From Vitis vinifera (Eukaryota > Streptophyta > Magnoliopsida > Vitales > Vitaceae): 64,000 nucleotides of DNA. Below the pieces are notes generated by a model. It was not told the origin of the DNA. It saw only the letters and a list, made by a program, of their open reading frames with translations, and made no database searches. The first letter of the stretch is position 1; each line of letters begins with the position of its first letter. The translations under genes were made by a program, and so were the position numbers. This document shows positions 12,273 through 22,464 of the stretch, in pieces. The stretch is taken from positions 18,572,001-18,636,000 of the forward strand of contig NC_081819.1 of the NCBI RefSeq assembly GCF_030704535.1, written 5' to 3'.

Positions 12273-12480
12273 GATGTGGGTGCAGTTGATCTGAATCTCA
12301 GTTCTCAGGTGGGGCTGCCTTGTGGACTTTACTTGTTCATCAACCAGGGTGTAGCTTATTAATAAACGACGAGGAGTACAGAGTCATATGGCGACCGCCG
12401 TGCTTTGTGGGCCAGCGGCGGTGGGCCACGAGGGAACGCGTTCCCACGATGGATCGAAAATCAGGTACGGCCCCTAGCAC
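12273..12480 (-). promoter_or_regulatory. Upstream region of the phytocyanin-like gene
   Basis: This is the relatively GC-rich flank just upstream of the - strand start codon. I could not pick a single TATA box with confidence. Confidence 0.25.
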
Positions 12481-12650
12481 ATTCTTTAATTTCTTTAGCC
12501 AGTGTTTAGAAATATATTTATGAAAACACCTTACTTTTGTTTTTTAAACTTATATTATTAAAACCTGTTATTAAAATCTTTAAAAATTGAGATATTAAAT
12601 AAAAGAAATTAAAATTTAAAAAAAAAATTGAAAAATATGTATGAACATCT

Positions 12651-12930
12651 TGTTGGGGTGCAACAATATTGCTCTTAAACTCAAGAATGAATTACCCAAA
12701 TGATGACTCTTAGAAGAAACCTACGTGATGCGATGTTAAATGTCATAAAAGATTTGTCATATCCTCATTGAATACCAATTGATTTTTAGATGAGATGATT
12801 GTAACCCAATTTAACAATTGGTATCAGAGTCAAGGGTCATGAGTTCGAGTTACGAGAGCGTTATGTCAGGTTGCAATAACACCACTCTTAAGCCTGAGAA
12901 TGAATCACCCAAATGATGTTTTCTTAGAAA
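12651..12930 (+). mobile_element. TRIM-like miniature LTR element, degenerate
   Basis: A candidate LTR begins TGTTGGGGTGCAAC at 12651 and ends AACA at 12816. Two bases later comes TGGTATCAGAGT (12819-12830), the standard primer-binding site complementary to initiator tRNA-Met. After about 35 bp, a second copy of the LTR start begins at 12864 (TGTCAGGTTGCAATAAC). The two starts share an imperfect block of about 55 bp that includes GAATNACCCAAATGATG. The second LTR is truncated or diverged past about 12930. Confidence 0.6.
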
Positions 12931-13259
12931 GCTTAATCCAACACATCCAAATGTCCTATTGGGGTCTTCAAATGTTTTGTAGGGGTGTTTAGAGACCCAT
13001 AGGACATCGAACACCCTCTTTCAAATGTTCAGATTTAAACGTTTACTTTTTCAAATTGTTTTTCAAATGTTCACATTATTTTATTTTTTAATAAAATGGA
13101 AACAATTATATTATGACTCCAACCTATTAAAAATATCTCAGTAATTAAAACATTAGTCAAGAAAATAGAGAGAGTGGATTTTAGAGAAGAAAATAATTTC
13201 AGAGGAGATTTGAAACATTGCAGAGGAGTTTATCTTGTTTTTATTAATAAATCTAATTA
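12931..13259. other. Intergenic, no feature recognised
   Basis: AT-rich sequence between the TRIM-like element and the duplicated segment. No open frame or repeat structure worth naming. Confidence 0.4.
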
Positions 13260-13500
13260 TATTTATTAAATTATTGGGCTTAAGGCAGGTCTTGGACCAC
13301 GCCCAAATCTAGCTGTTTGCATGCCTGGATATCATTCAACCATCAACACCTACTCCAACCTTCATTGAAAGGAAGGTTCCCACTTGAAAAGCCAATAGAA
13401 TTATACTGTTGAGAAAACATAGGAAAAGAAATTGTGATCAGCGGAAAATTTCTTTTCTATTCTTCCTGGATCATAGACAAATTTTTATTATTATTGTCCA
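13260..13500. repeat. Segment duplicated at about 47390-47620
   Basis: Shared phrases in the same order include AGCTGTTTGCATGCCTG / AGCTGTTTACATGCCTG, AAAGGAAGGTTCCCACTT, AGCCAATAGAATTATA and GAGAAAACATAGGAAAA. The + strand copies are collinear with small indels. The 47-kb copy has an extra stretch of about 30 bp in the middle (GGATTTTCCACCCTGATTGG). Origin unknown; it could be an old gene 5' region or an unclassified transposon. Confidence 0.6.
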
Positions 13501-13503
13501 AAG

Positions 13504-13596
13504 GCCCTAGAATTTGTGGGACTTGCTCCAAAGGGAAGTCAAAGAGTTCAAGCTTTTCTAGCGAAAGCTGCAGAAGGGCTGGTCGATGGTGGGAAG
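13504..13596 (+). pseudogene. Possible orphan coding exon, unknown family
   Basis: The frame starting at 13498 reads a protein-like stretch including KALEFVGLAPKGSQRVQAFL and then AKAAEGLVDGGK before a stop at 13597. It is preceded by CCAAAG (a possible AG acceptor) and ends at GGGAAGTAAGAG, which contains a GTAAG donor-like site. The composition is unlike the surrounding AT-rich DNA. I do not recognise the protein. No flanking exons were found, so it may be a gene relic left after duplication, or a chance open frame. Confidence 0.3.
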
Positions 13597-13659
13597 TAAG
13601 AGTTCTCTTTCCTAATACAAAATTTTCTTTCAGAATGGGAATATATTGAAATTACTTGT

Positions 13660-15390
13660 TAGATTATCTTATTCCTTATCCGATCTGCGTACCTGAAAAA
13701 GGCACAAATAAGATATATTTTCAAATTATATAAAAAATAGTTAAAATAAGCGAAATCGAAAAAACGTATAAAAATAATTTATTAATTTTAATTTTTTTTT
13801 ATTTTATGCTTTTTTTATTCCTATTTTTCCACTATATTTTTTTGTCTTAGCATTTTCCTCTCACCCAAACATACCCTTTGGCAATCAGTAGAAGGATTCC
13901 ACCGTCAGAACGAGTAAAATTAGATGACTCAAAGGATCCTACATTGACCTAATTATTATGATTAAAGCACATCTGGAACTCTCAAATCACACAGCTACCT
14001 TTCTCCAGTACACACTCCAAGCCAATTGATGAACAATAATCTGAAAAGAGAGGCTTCTAAAGTTCTTGTTGTATATGAATTGACTCAGACATTCTTTTCT
14101 TTTGTGTGCTAGTTTCCATCAGCTACTAACCAAATCATGTGACTACTGGCAGGAAAGAGATCTTCACACCCATGTATCTCTTCTTGGCTCGAAAACCAAG
14201 CTCAGACAGGCAGTAATGTGGCAGCTGGACCCAATAACCTGCCGTAGGTATCAAATCAAGAACTCTCTCTTAGAGCTGGGAATTGACCGTTCTCGGCTGA
14301 CTTTTGGCCCTATGGGGTGTGAATCGTGACTGCTCGTCTTCTTTCGGTTTCCTGCAAGTTTGATTGGCTCTCTCACCTTTGGTTATCAGCTTCGTCTCCC
14401 ATTACAATCTCTTCACGCATCCAATGAACGAATTTTTCTATCACCTGCTTCATTCCTTTTTGCCTACCCTGTATATTCCCTTACGTGCATATATTATCTT
14501 GTTTTTACTAAGATGATGCTTTGGAGTCATGTGCTGCCAGATGACAGAATGTGATTAAAGCCAGTGGCGTGCTAGTTGTATGAGAATATGTGCGTTGTCT
14601 CTGCTGTGTCCTCCCAAAAGTGGAACAGTATTAGCCTGTTTGGTAAACAGAAAATTGAAAACCCAATTTGAAAAAAATCATTTGGTCGGGCACCCATTTT
14701 TTTTCCTTAAAATTTGTTATGAAAATATGGTGTTTATTTTCTAAAATCATTTTTACTTAATTTATATTATTTTAACTTCTTTTTTAGAATGATTTTAAAT
14801 ACATAATTGTACAAATGGTATGTGGAATGATTGAAAATGCAGCATTATATAAAATTTATTTTTAAGAAATATTTGAAAATACAAAAAATGGGTTGAGAAG
14901 ATCCAAGTTTTAAAATAATTTCTGTTTCAAAAACATCAGTTTTTCAAGAATTTGTTTAAAAAATATATTTCATTTTTCAGAATAAATTTTGTATGTTTTT
15001 TTATTAGTTTTTGTATAATGTTTTAAATAATAATTAAAAATATAGAGAATAAATTTGATTTTTTTTTTTTTGAGAAGTGAATTGTTTTATCACTCGCTTT
15101 GGTAAGTTCAAATATTTTTTTAAAGATTAATGAAAGGTACAAACCAAACAATTTAATAAAGATTTACATTTGAGTAAGAAGAATTTTGATAAAATTTTAG
15201 GAAATGTTTCTAATTTTTTTTAATATTTAAAAGTTTTTATTATTTAAGTGTTAGAAATGTTAGAAACATTTTTTTTAATTACTATCAGATATACTCTAAA
15301 AATGATATGAAAGGTTGTTAGGTTGTGAAAATTATTATTTTAAAATTTATAAATTATAGCTCAAATATTTGTCAAACGTATTCTTAAAGT
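13660..15390. other. Intergenic region, no supported gene
   Basis: The block at about 13980-14640 has near-normal GC and several short open frames, but nothing recognisable. The rest is AT-rich. A weaker relative of the MITE at 15394 may lie at about 15190-15300, where GTTTCTAA/TTAGAAAC inverted motifs recur. Confidence 0.4.
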
Positions 15391-15393
15391 ATG

Positions 15394-15498
15394 TTTGATA
15401 GTGATTTTAGAAAATATTTTTAATGTTTCTAATACTTGAATGATAAAAATTTTCAGGTATTAAAAATATTAGAAACACTTTACAAAATCACTATCAAA
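15394..15498. mobile_element. MITE-like fold-back element
   Basis: Perfect 15-bp terminal inverted repeats, TTTGATAGTGATTTT (15394-15408) and AAAATCACTATCAAA (15484-15498). Further imperfect pairing inside (TTTTTAATGTTTCTAATA with TATTAAAAATATTAGAAAC) makes almost the whole 105 bp a hairpin. No unambiguous target duplication was found. Confidence 0.65.
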
Positions 15499-15834
15499 TG
15501 GGTTCTAAATACACTTAGGTTTTGAAAAGTGTTTTTAAATTGTAATAGAGCTAAGTTGTATGAGAGTAGGAGTGCATGATATCGATGGGCATGAATATTA
15601 ATTTTTGACTTATTGATGTAAAAACATGTGCATTCATCTAAAACATCATCTGAGGTAACCAGATATGAAAATCTTGAAATATACATATGTTTTGGGTAAG
15701 ATCAATAATGTTTGTAGTTTTTTCTTTTGAAAGCAAAGTGTGAATATGATATGGATGGATTGGAAATTTCCTTTTTACATTTTAATTATTAATTATTATT
15801 ATTATTTAGGAAACAAACATTGTTTCTTAGAATG

Positions 15835-15967
15835 TGTTTCAACCAATACTACCAAATCTTTGATCTGTTCCCACTCCAAGCTGCTCGATCGGCGGCCTTG
15901 GAAGCAGTTGTTGTGAAGGTTAAATAAGCTGAAATGCCAGCAGCTGAGATAGAGAGATTGAAAAGCA
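15835..15967 (+). promoter_or_regulatory. Conserved P450 proximal upstream region (pseudogene copy)
   Basis: Matches the proximal upstream sequence of the other three P450 copies: GATCTGTTCCCACTCCAAG at 15861-15879, then a GGCCTTGGAA(G/A)CAGTT block and AAGCTGAA near 15925. The TCACGT-containing repeats present upstream of the two intact genes are absent. The TATA-like position reads TTAAATAAG. Confidence 0.6.
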
Positions 15968-17638
15968 ATGGATATCACAGCACTTGTTCTTCTACTTCTT
16001 CTTCCTTGCTTTGTTTGGTTATGCTTCCATTTCCTCATCCTTGGCTCCACCCATCGGAAATCCTTCCAAGCCAGGCTTCCGCCGGGCCCCCGCCCTCTAC
16101 CCATCATCGGGAACCTCCTTGAATTCGGGGACAAACCCCACCAATCACTCACAACTCTTTCCAAAACGTATGGCCCTCTGATGTCTCTCAAGCTAGGAAG
16201 ACTCTCCAGAAACAGCCCAACAAGTGCTAACCTAAAAAGACCAAGCCTTTTCTGGCAGGACAGTCCCCAATGTCTTCCAAGTAGCCAACCATCACCATTT
16301 TTCAATGGGATTTTTACCAGCATCGGCTCATTGGGACAACCTCAGGAAGATATGCAGAATGCAGATATTTTCCCCGCAACGTGTTGACGCCTTCCATGGC
16401 CTGCGCCGAAAAGTTGTGCAACAACTTCTAGACCATGCCCATGAAAGTTGCAGCAGCGGTCAGGCAGTCGATTTGGGCAGAGCAGCCTTCACAACCGCCC
16501 TCAATATGTTATCAAACACTTTTTTCTCTGTTGATTTGGCTCACTATGATTCCAATTTGTCACAAGGGTTCAAGGACCTTATACAGAGTCTAATAGTAGA
16601 ATCTGAAAAGCCTAATCTTGCAGACTTCTTTCCGGACCTTAGATTGGTTGATCCACAAGGAATACAGAGAAGGCTGACGGTTTCTTTTAATAAACTGGTA
16701 GATATTTTTGACGGTTTTTTCAATCAAAGGTTAATGTTAAAAGCTTCTTCCACGGACAACGATGTGCTAGATGGCCTCCTCAATCTCAACAAACAATATG
16801 ACCATGAGTTGAGCTGCAATGGTATCAAACATTTGCTTCTTGTAAGTATCATATCTTAGGGTCTTTAATATTCATTTCTAGTACCCTCCTTTTCAGTTAA
16901 TTTAATTCTAGTGCCTCCATATATGACCATGGAGCCTGGTGGTGAGACTTAGCGTGACTTTTTTTGGGTTAAAAGACTACTAGTTTAGTTAATGTATGTG
17001 CCATTCTTTCTGATATTATCCTCCATGCCAGGACCTATTTCCTGCGGGGACAGACACCACAGCGAGCACGATAGAGTGGGCAATGGCTGAGTTATTAAAG
17101 AACCCCGAAGCAATGGCTAAAGCTCGAGAAGAACTCAGTGAAGTCGTAGGCAAAGACAAGATATATTGAAGAATCAGACATCTCAAAGCTGCCTTATTTA
17201 CAAGCAGTAGTAAAAGAAACCTTCAGGTTGCATCCAACGATCCCATTGCTGGTTCCTAGAAAGGTCGAAACGGACTTAGAAATACTAGGTTATGCAGTGC
17301 CCAAGAATGCGCAAGTACTTGTCAATGCGTGGGCTATTGGCAAAGATTCGAGGACATGGTCGAACCCAAACTCCTTTGAGCCTGAAAGGTTTTTAGAGAG
17401 TGAGATTGATGTCAAGGGCCGAGACTTCCAACTCCTTCCCTTCAGCGGTGGAAGAAGAATCTGTCCTGGATTGCTATTTGGCCATAGGATGGTGCACTTG
17501 ATGTTGGCTTCTCTTCTTCACTCCTTTGATTGGAAGCTTGAAGATGGTATGAAACCAGAGGATATGGACATGGATGAGAAGTTTGGGTTTGCATTACGAA
17601 AAGTCCAACCTCTCCGGGTTGTTCCCACCAAACCATGA
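15968..17638 (+). pseudogene. CYP76-type cytochrome P450 pseudogene
   Basis: The structure matches the two intact copies: exon 1 15968-16841, a 190-bp intron, exon 2 17032-17638. The N-terminal anchor and proline-rich hinge ([13 protein letters not shown]) are intact. Defects: near 16198-16202 about 20 bp present in the other copies is missing, which shifts the frame; a TAA follows at 16233 in the corrected frame; and an extra base at about 17160-17168 in exon 2 makes a second frameshift with an early TGA. The I-helix [12 protein letters not shown], the ETFRLHP helix and the heme motif [11 protein letters not shown] are still readable, so decay is recent. It cannot make a full P450. The 17.9-kb retrotransposon inserted 47 bp after its stop codon. 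Confidence 0.9.
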
Positions 17639-17680
17639 TGTTGGAGAAATTTGAAAAATCTCATAAGATTATCATATTAC

Positions 17681-17685
17681 ATATG
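17681..17685. other. Target site duplication, left copy (ATATG)
   Basis: ATATG directly precedes the left LTR and recurs at 35571-35575 directly after the right LTR. A 5-bp duplication is standard for LTR-element integration. Confidence 0.9.
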
Positions 17686-17789
17686 TGTGGACCCCGCATT
17701 TCGATCTATCTCAATGCGTTTCCCACTCGATGGCGAAACTCGATTTTTATTTGAAAAAATTGATTTTTATTGATTAAGAAAAATTGACT

Positions 17790-17800
17790 TGGAGTCGCCA
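17790..17800 (-). promoter_or_regulatory. PBS-like 11-mer inside U5
   Basis: In element sense this reads TGGCGACTCCA, identical to the first 11 nt of the element's own PBS. The same 11-mer is in the other LTR at 31754-31764. A one-mismatch version (TGGTGACTCCA) lies in the related solo LTR near 52168-52178. Confidence 0.6.
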
Positions 17801-19423
17801 CTTATTTTTGTTTTATTTTTAAAGGGTAAACAAAATAAGAAAGAAAAACCCTAAGTGTGACTCCTTATTTTAGAAAAGGCGGTCCATGAAAAACCGAATC
17901 GGGTTCGGGGGTCAGGTTACTTATCGGGAAGGTACGGTAAAGACCGTAGCACCCCTCTAAGTCCCTAAAGTCGGGTCTCTACTAATAAAATGAAGTTGAC
18001 GTGGCAATGATGAGGAAATCAATGAATACTCAGAGTGATCATGCACATATGAGAAACAGAACAATGCATAGAAGATGACTAGAGTGAAAGGGGGTACGTA
18101 CCTGAGCAACGAGCCACCATGCGCTATCAAGAAATGGGGTTAGTGTACAATTAATGAATATAAAATATAGCCCGGGAGTCAGTAAACAGATAAAGAACTA
18201 TCAACAGCACACATGGCATTTCACTCAAATTCAGTTTTATTTGATGAAAATTCATTTGATGTTGGGCCCCCATCAAAGCTCGTTTATTTTTGTATGAATT
18301 AATTTCGTAAATTCTATCACCAAGAATTACGAAAAATAAATTCACACTTATTTTAAAATATTTTGAAAATCAAAGAAAATTCGAAAGTAGCTCGCCAAAA
18401 AGAAAAAGGCGACCAAATTTTATTGAAAATGGGATTTTGAGTCCTAAAAACTCTAAGGATGAAAGCTTTGGAGACTTGAAGTTATTTAAAACCCGGAATT
18501 TAGGAAATTATTTACAAAATGAAGCTTGGGAAAATCTTTTTCAAAATCAAAGAGGATTCGAAATGAAAGATGACACGTGGGCCAAAAGGTGGCCATGCAC
18601 ATGCCACGGTGAAGATCAGATTCCTCTTATCCCATGCAAAGTCAACTCAGCGACTGGAAGCCATCCTTGATGATCTTGATCCAATTCCCAGACTATTTTC
18701 CTGTGGGTTCAGTACCCGTATACCTTTGAAAGCGAAACTGTGGGAACCGAAATTGGATAAGTTTCTTCTAGATGAACGGGGATCCGATGAATGCATTCCT
18801 TGTCGGGATCCTAGAAACAGAGATGACGGGTTCTATTCCAGGCCACAAGGTTTCTGGTCATGTAGCGACGCCGACCGGAGAGAGAAACTATGACAGCTGC
18901 CACCTGAACATCAAAATCTGCCCAGCTCAATGCCAAAATCTGCCCACATCTTTTCACCATACTCGACGCAAATTGGTCCATCAATGACCCAGGCTCCAAT
19001 ATAAGACGCTTTGAATATGTACCCGAGGTACCCAGTAGCTTCGTTTGCTTACTCCGTTGAAATGAGTTGAGTGAAATTAATGGGGTACACGGCTTGGACT
19101 TAATGCATGAGGTTGAAATTATTTTCTCCTCCTCCTGGGTTCCTTTAGCCGAAGCTGACTGTATCATCTCCATGAAGCTTTGGTTCTTTTGCCCAGATGG
19201 CTGAGAGGATGAGAGAGAGTTGTTTCGTCGGCGTCGTTCTCATCTACACAGTCATCATGATGATCGAACTCTTCATCTGGTGAGGGGTTCGATGTCTTCG
19301 GATTTGGCCAGTAGTAGCTGCAGCTGTGACTGCATTGAAGCTGAGGCACTCAGGAAATTCGATTCCGACGAGGTGAGATCCATTCTTGGATTTGTGATCC
19401 TGGGTTCCGGCGGTGCCGCAGAC

Positions 19424-19552
19424 TGTGGATGCACCGCTCGGCATTGCAATGCTAACCTCAGCACCATTTGATAGACCAATATCCACCTCGACGGTAGGAT
19501 CGCCAAGACCGTCGAAGATCTGCCTCGCCTTCATGAACTGGATGGTGAACAT
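19424..19552 (-). pseudogene. Enolase-like N-terminal fragment captured in the LTR
   Basis: The frame starting at 19552 (-) reads [20 protein letters not shown] and continues to PSGAST at about residue 43. This is the conserved N-terminal strand and loop of enolase (typically KARQIFDSRGNPTVEVD and VPSGAST). Similarity stops there, and the frame continues in unrelated sequence to 19244. The conserved S-R-G-N of the family reads G-L-G-D. The fragment lies in the element's sense orientation. I infer transduplication of a host exon. It has no catalytic domain and no reason to be active. Confidence 0.75.
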
Positions 19553-20311
19553 GCTGGGCTTAGATGTGTCTGAAAGTGGGCCATGGCTTAGCGACCCCTT
19601 ATCCGGTGCTGGCTCGAAAGGGCATCGACCTCAGCAATAAAAACAACAACACGTCGAAACGGGGACACCATGATAGAAAAGGCTTTAAAGAATGATTAGC
19701 AGCACGAATCATGGAGATATATGCATATGAAGAGATGGGTTGAATGGTGAAGTTGGAAGATAGGTATGGGAGATAGGATGGGTATAGGATGAATAGATGG
19801 TATGTATGGGCATCTAATGAGTATGGGCATGGTGGAAATATGAGTAGGGACGTGAAAGATTTAATGGGTATAAATAGTGATGGGAAATGGGTTAGATATG
19901 AGTATAGAGATGATGGCCAGTGGGTATGAGATTAATGGGACAGGTGGTGGTATGGATCTTATGAAGAAGCCTGAGAAGGATCATGGGGGTCGTGTGCATG
20001 GGCTGTATGTACATGGGAGGATATAGGATGGTTGAAGGGAGGACCAATGGTGGAGGATGAATGGCATTGGGTCTTGTTCATAGATATGGACGGTTGAAAA
20101 AGTAGTGGGAGGGAAAACGGCCATGCAAATTGCAATTATGCATGTGGGCTCATGATTGAGAACATGAATGCATCATGGTATTTCATGCCCTCCATCCACA
20201 TTCCACTTTCTTCCAGGGACAGTCCCAAGCGTACAGGATCCAGAATTCTTCCCAGGTCACCTTTACTCTCCATTTCTCCAAGTTGGGATGCCTTCTTAAG
20301 ATTGAGATCTG

Positions 20312-20614
20312 CTAGTTGCTAAGTCTCCATACTTCTCTGAATCTGAGGATAAAAACCGAGTGAAGAGAGAGACCCAGGTCCGTTTCAGTTTCCCTTGATT
20401 TATATCTCATTTTATCCACAGAGCTTTCATTCATCCCCCATAAAACTGCTATTCTATACTGCAATAGTCTCATCAACCCTGCGGACCATGAACTGCCAGA
20501 CCCATCTTCAATCCAGTTTTTCATAATTTCATAGCCGGGAGCATATATGCAAGGAAAAAACAGAGGATCGAGAGGATAGCAACAAGAATTGAAAACAAGT
20601 CTTTTAACCAACAT
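20312..20614 (-). other. Unassigned 100-codon frame in the LTR
   Basis: An open frame starting MLVKRLVFNSCCYPLDPLFF reads in element sense. The same frame with the same protein occurs in the other LTR (34276-34578). Identity between young LTRs is expected and does not prove function. I do not recognise the product. It may be another captured fragment, because its composition is less repetitive than its surroundings. Confidence 0.3.
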
Positions 20615-20785
20615 GTTGAATCCATTTCAATATTTTATCCATGGACCCGACAACAAATATATTATGGTGAGAAAGAAAAGTTCATCAGAAAAGGGAATAA
20701 TGTGCCTCAAAATCTTTCAAATATCAAGGCCATAATCGCCAAACCAAAGGCAATCCAATAAACAAGATGAAAATCATGGAGGACG

Positions 20786-20787
<2 letters not shown>

Positions 20788-20872
<85 letters not shown>
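20788..20872. repeat. (TA)n microsatellite, expanded in this LTR only
   Basis: About 42 TA units. The partner LTR has about 6-7 units at the matching place (near 34751-34764). This length change accounts for almost all of the 74-bp LTR length difference. Confidence 0.97.
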
Positions 20873-20876
<4 letters not shown>

Positions 20877-21667
20877 GATGAAGAATGAACATATAAAGAA
20901 AAAAAAGCAGAGTAACCAAACCTGAAAGTTTCGTCTTCTTAGTATGTTCTTCCTCTCCTCATATCCATGCTCTTCTCCTCAGCTAAAGCTCTCTCTGTTT
21001 CTTCCTTTCTTCTCCCTAAAGCTCTCTGCTCCTCTACACACTCTAACGGCCTGCTCCTAGAGCTCCTGCCAAAACAACCAAAACAAAAGCTCCTCTCCTC
21101 TCAAGTGTCTCTAAAAACTCCCTCCTCTCTGCCTGAAAAACCGTAACCAAAAGCACCACTCTCTTCTAGTTTACTCCCCCTCCCAGTCAAAGTTGCCCAA
21201 GCTTTTCTTTCTCAAAATATCTCTCCATTTTCTCTTCAGTTAACCCAAGAATGACTTTTTTTCTTTCCTCCCTCTCCAGAATCCTTCCTCTCCAAAGAAC
21301 CAAAAAAAAACCCTCTGCTCTCTTTTTCTTCCTCCCAAAAAGAACCAAACAAAAGCTCTCCCCCTGTCAAGATCTCTGCCGCCCCTTCTCTAATGGAAAA
21401 GCATCCTCTGAAAAGCACTCCACCTCCAGCACCCACCTGCAGCCCCAAGTACCGTCCCCACTACCATGCAGCTGGCAGCCAAAAGCACTCTCTCCTCTGC
21501 TCCCCTCAACGGTTTGTAGCCTTTTTCATATTCTCTGGACACGTGTCGCACACCCATTGGCTTCCCGAACCCATTATCTGATTCTTCAACAGCCAATGAA
21601 GAGGCAACACGTGGCCTCCTGAAGCTGCTCCACCTGGAAAAATTTGCTGCAGCAATTACCTCCCAAA

Positions 21668-21800
21668 ATGGGGGTCTACAAATATGCCCGTCTTCGGTAG
21701 AGTTCACAAGTGAAAGGAATATAAACACTGAAGTGATAAGTAAGTGTGAATAGTGAGTGGAATGAAGTGAACTCTACCGAAGAACCAAGGAGACCCCCAT
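21668..21800. repeat. Imperfect inverted duplication across the LTR/internal junction
   Basis: A perfect 17-bp inverted repeat pairs TCTTCGGTAGAGTTCAC (21691-21707) with its reverse complement at 21767-21783. Outside it, ATGGGGGTCT (21668-21677, inside the LTR end) pairs with AGACCCCCAT at 21791-21800. The loop is 59 nt. In element sense this sits at the polypurine/3' LTR start. Confidence 0.8.
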
Positions 21801-22160
21801 AGGGACACTAGCAAAACGAATTCGCTCAGGCTGACAGACTAACACAAAGGCTCTAATCCTAAAACAAAATGATGTATCAAAATGCCTCTGAAACCACACT
21901 AAGGATCCGGGCTCCCTCTAAGATATCTCCAAAAGTGACTCAAAGATCGATGTCAAAGATGAGTAACGGTCGAACCACCCTCGAGTACGAACAAGAATAC
22001 GTCTAAAGGAGACTGCCCTATGTGGATTACGAGATGAATAGGCGATAAGCACAGGGTAACGAGGTGAGGAGAGTGAGAATAAGTGCAAATCCATGAAGGT
22101 GAGACATGCAATGCCAGAGAATATGAACGCTAGGAGCTGTGACTCTGCATGACAAGACTG

Positions 22161-22410
22161 ACTCTAAACGCTAAACTAGAAAATAAGAAAATAAAGCTCT
22201 GGAAGCCAAACCAAAAAGCTAACTCTAAATGCTAAACTGAGAAAATAATAGCTCTGGAAGCCAAACCAAAAAAACTAACCCTAAACACTAAACTAGAAAA
22301 TATGAAAATAAAGCTCTGGAAGCCAACCAAAAAGCTAACTCTAAACACTAAACTAGAAAATAAGAAAATAAAGCTCTGGAAGCCAACCAAAAAGCGAACT
22401 CTAAACGCTA
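22161..22410. repeat. Tandem array, about 60-bp units
   Basis: Four to five imperfect copies of a unit containing CTCTAAACGCTAAACTAGAA, then AAATAAAGCTCTGGAAGCCA and ACCAAAAAGCTAA, differing by small indels. No coding potential. Confidence 0.85.
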
Positions 22411-22464
22411 AAATCGAAAGCCCATAGGTGAAGACCTACGGTGGTGATAATAACTGAAACAAAG

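Larger units (their letters stand above)
17686..21680 (-). repeat. LTR (3' LTR in element sense), 3995 bp
   Basis: Plus-strand ends are TGTGGACCCC and GGGGTCTACA, so the termini form a 9/10 inverted repeat bounded by TG and CA. It holds an enolase-like fragment, an unassigned 100-codon frame, a long (TA)n tract absent from the other LTR, and a CT-rich block near 20940-21430 on the + strand. The 445 bp at the left end (U5 side in element sense) is the part conserved with the solo LTR at 51.8-52.3 kb. Confidence 0.92.

Noticed and set aside
20707..20919. Frame with alternating Ile-Tyr
   Set aside because: Translation of the (TA)n microsatellite.
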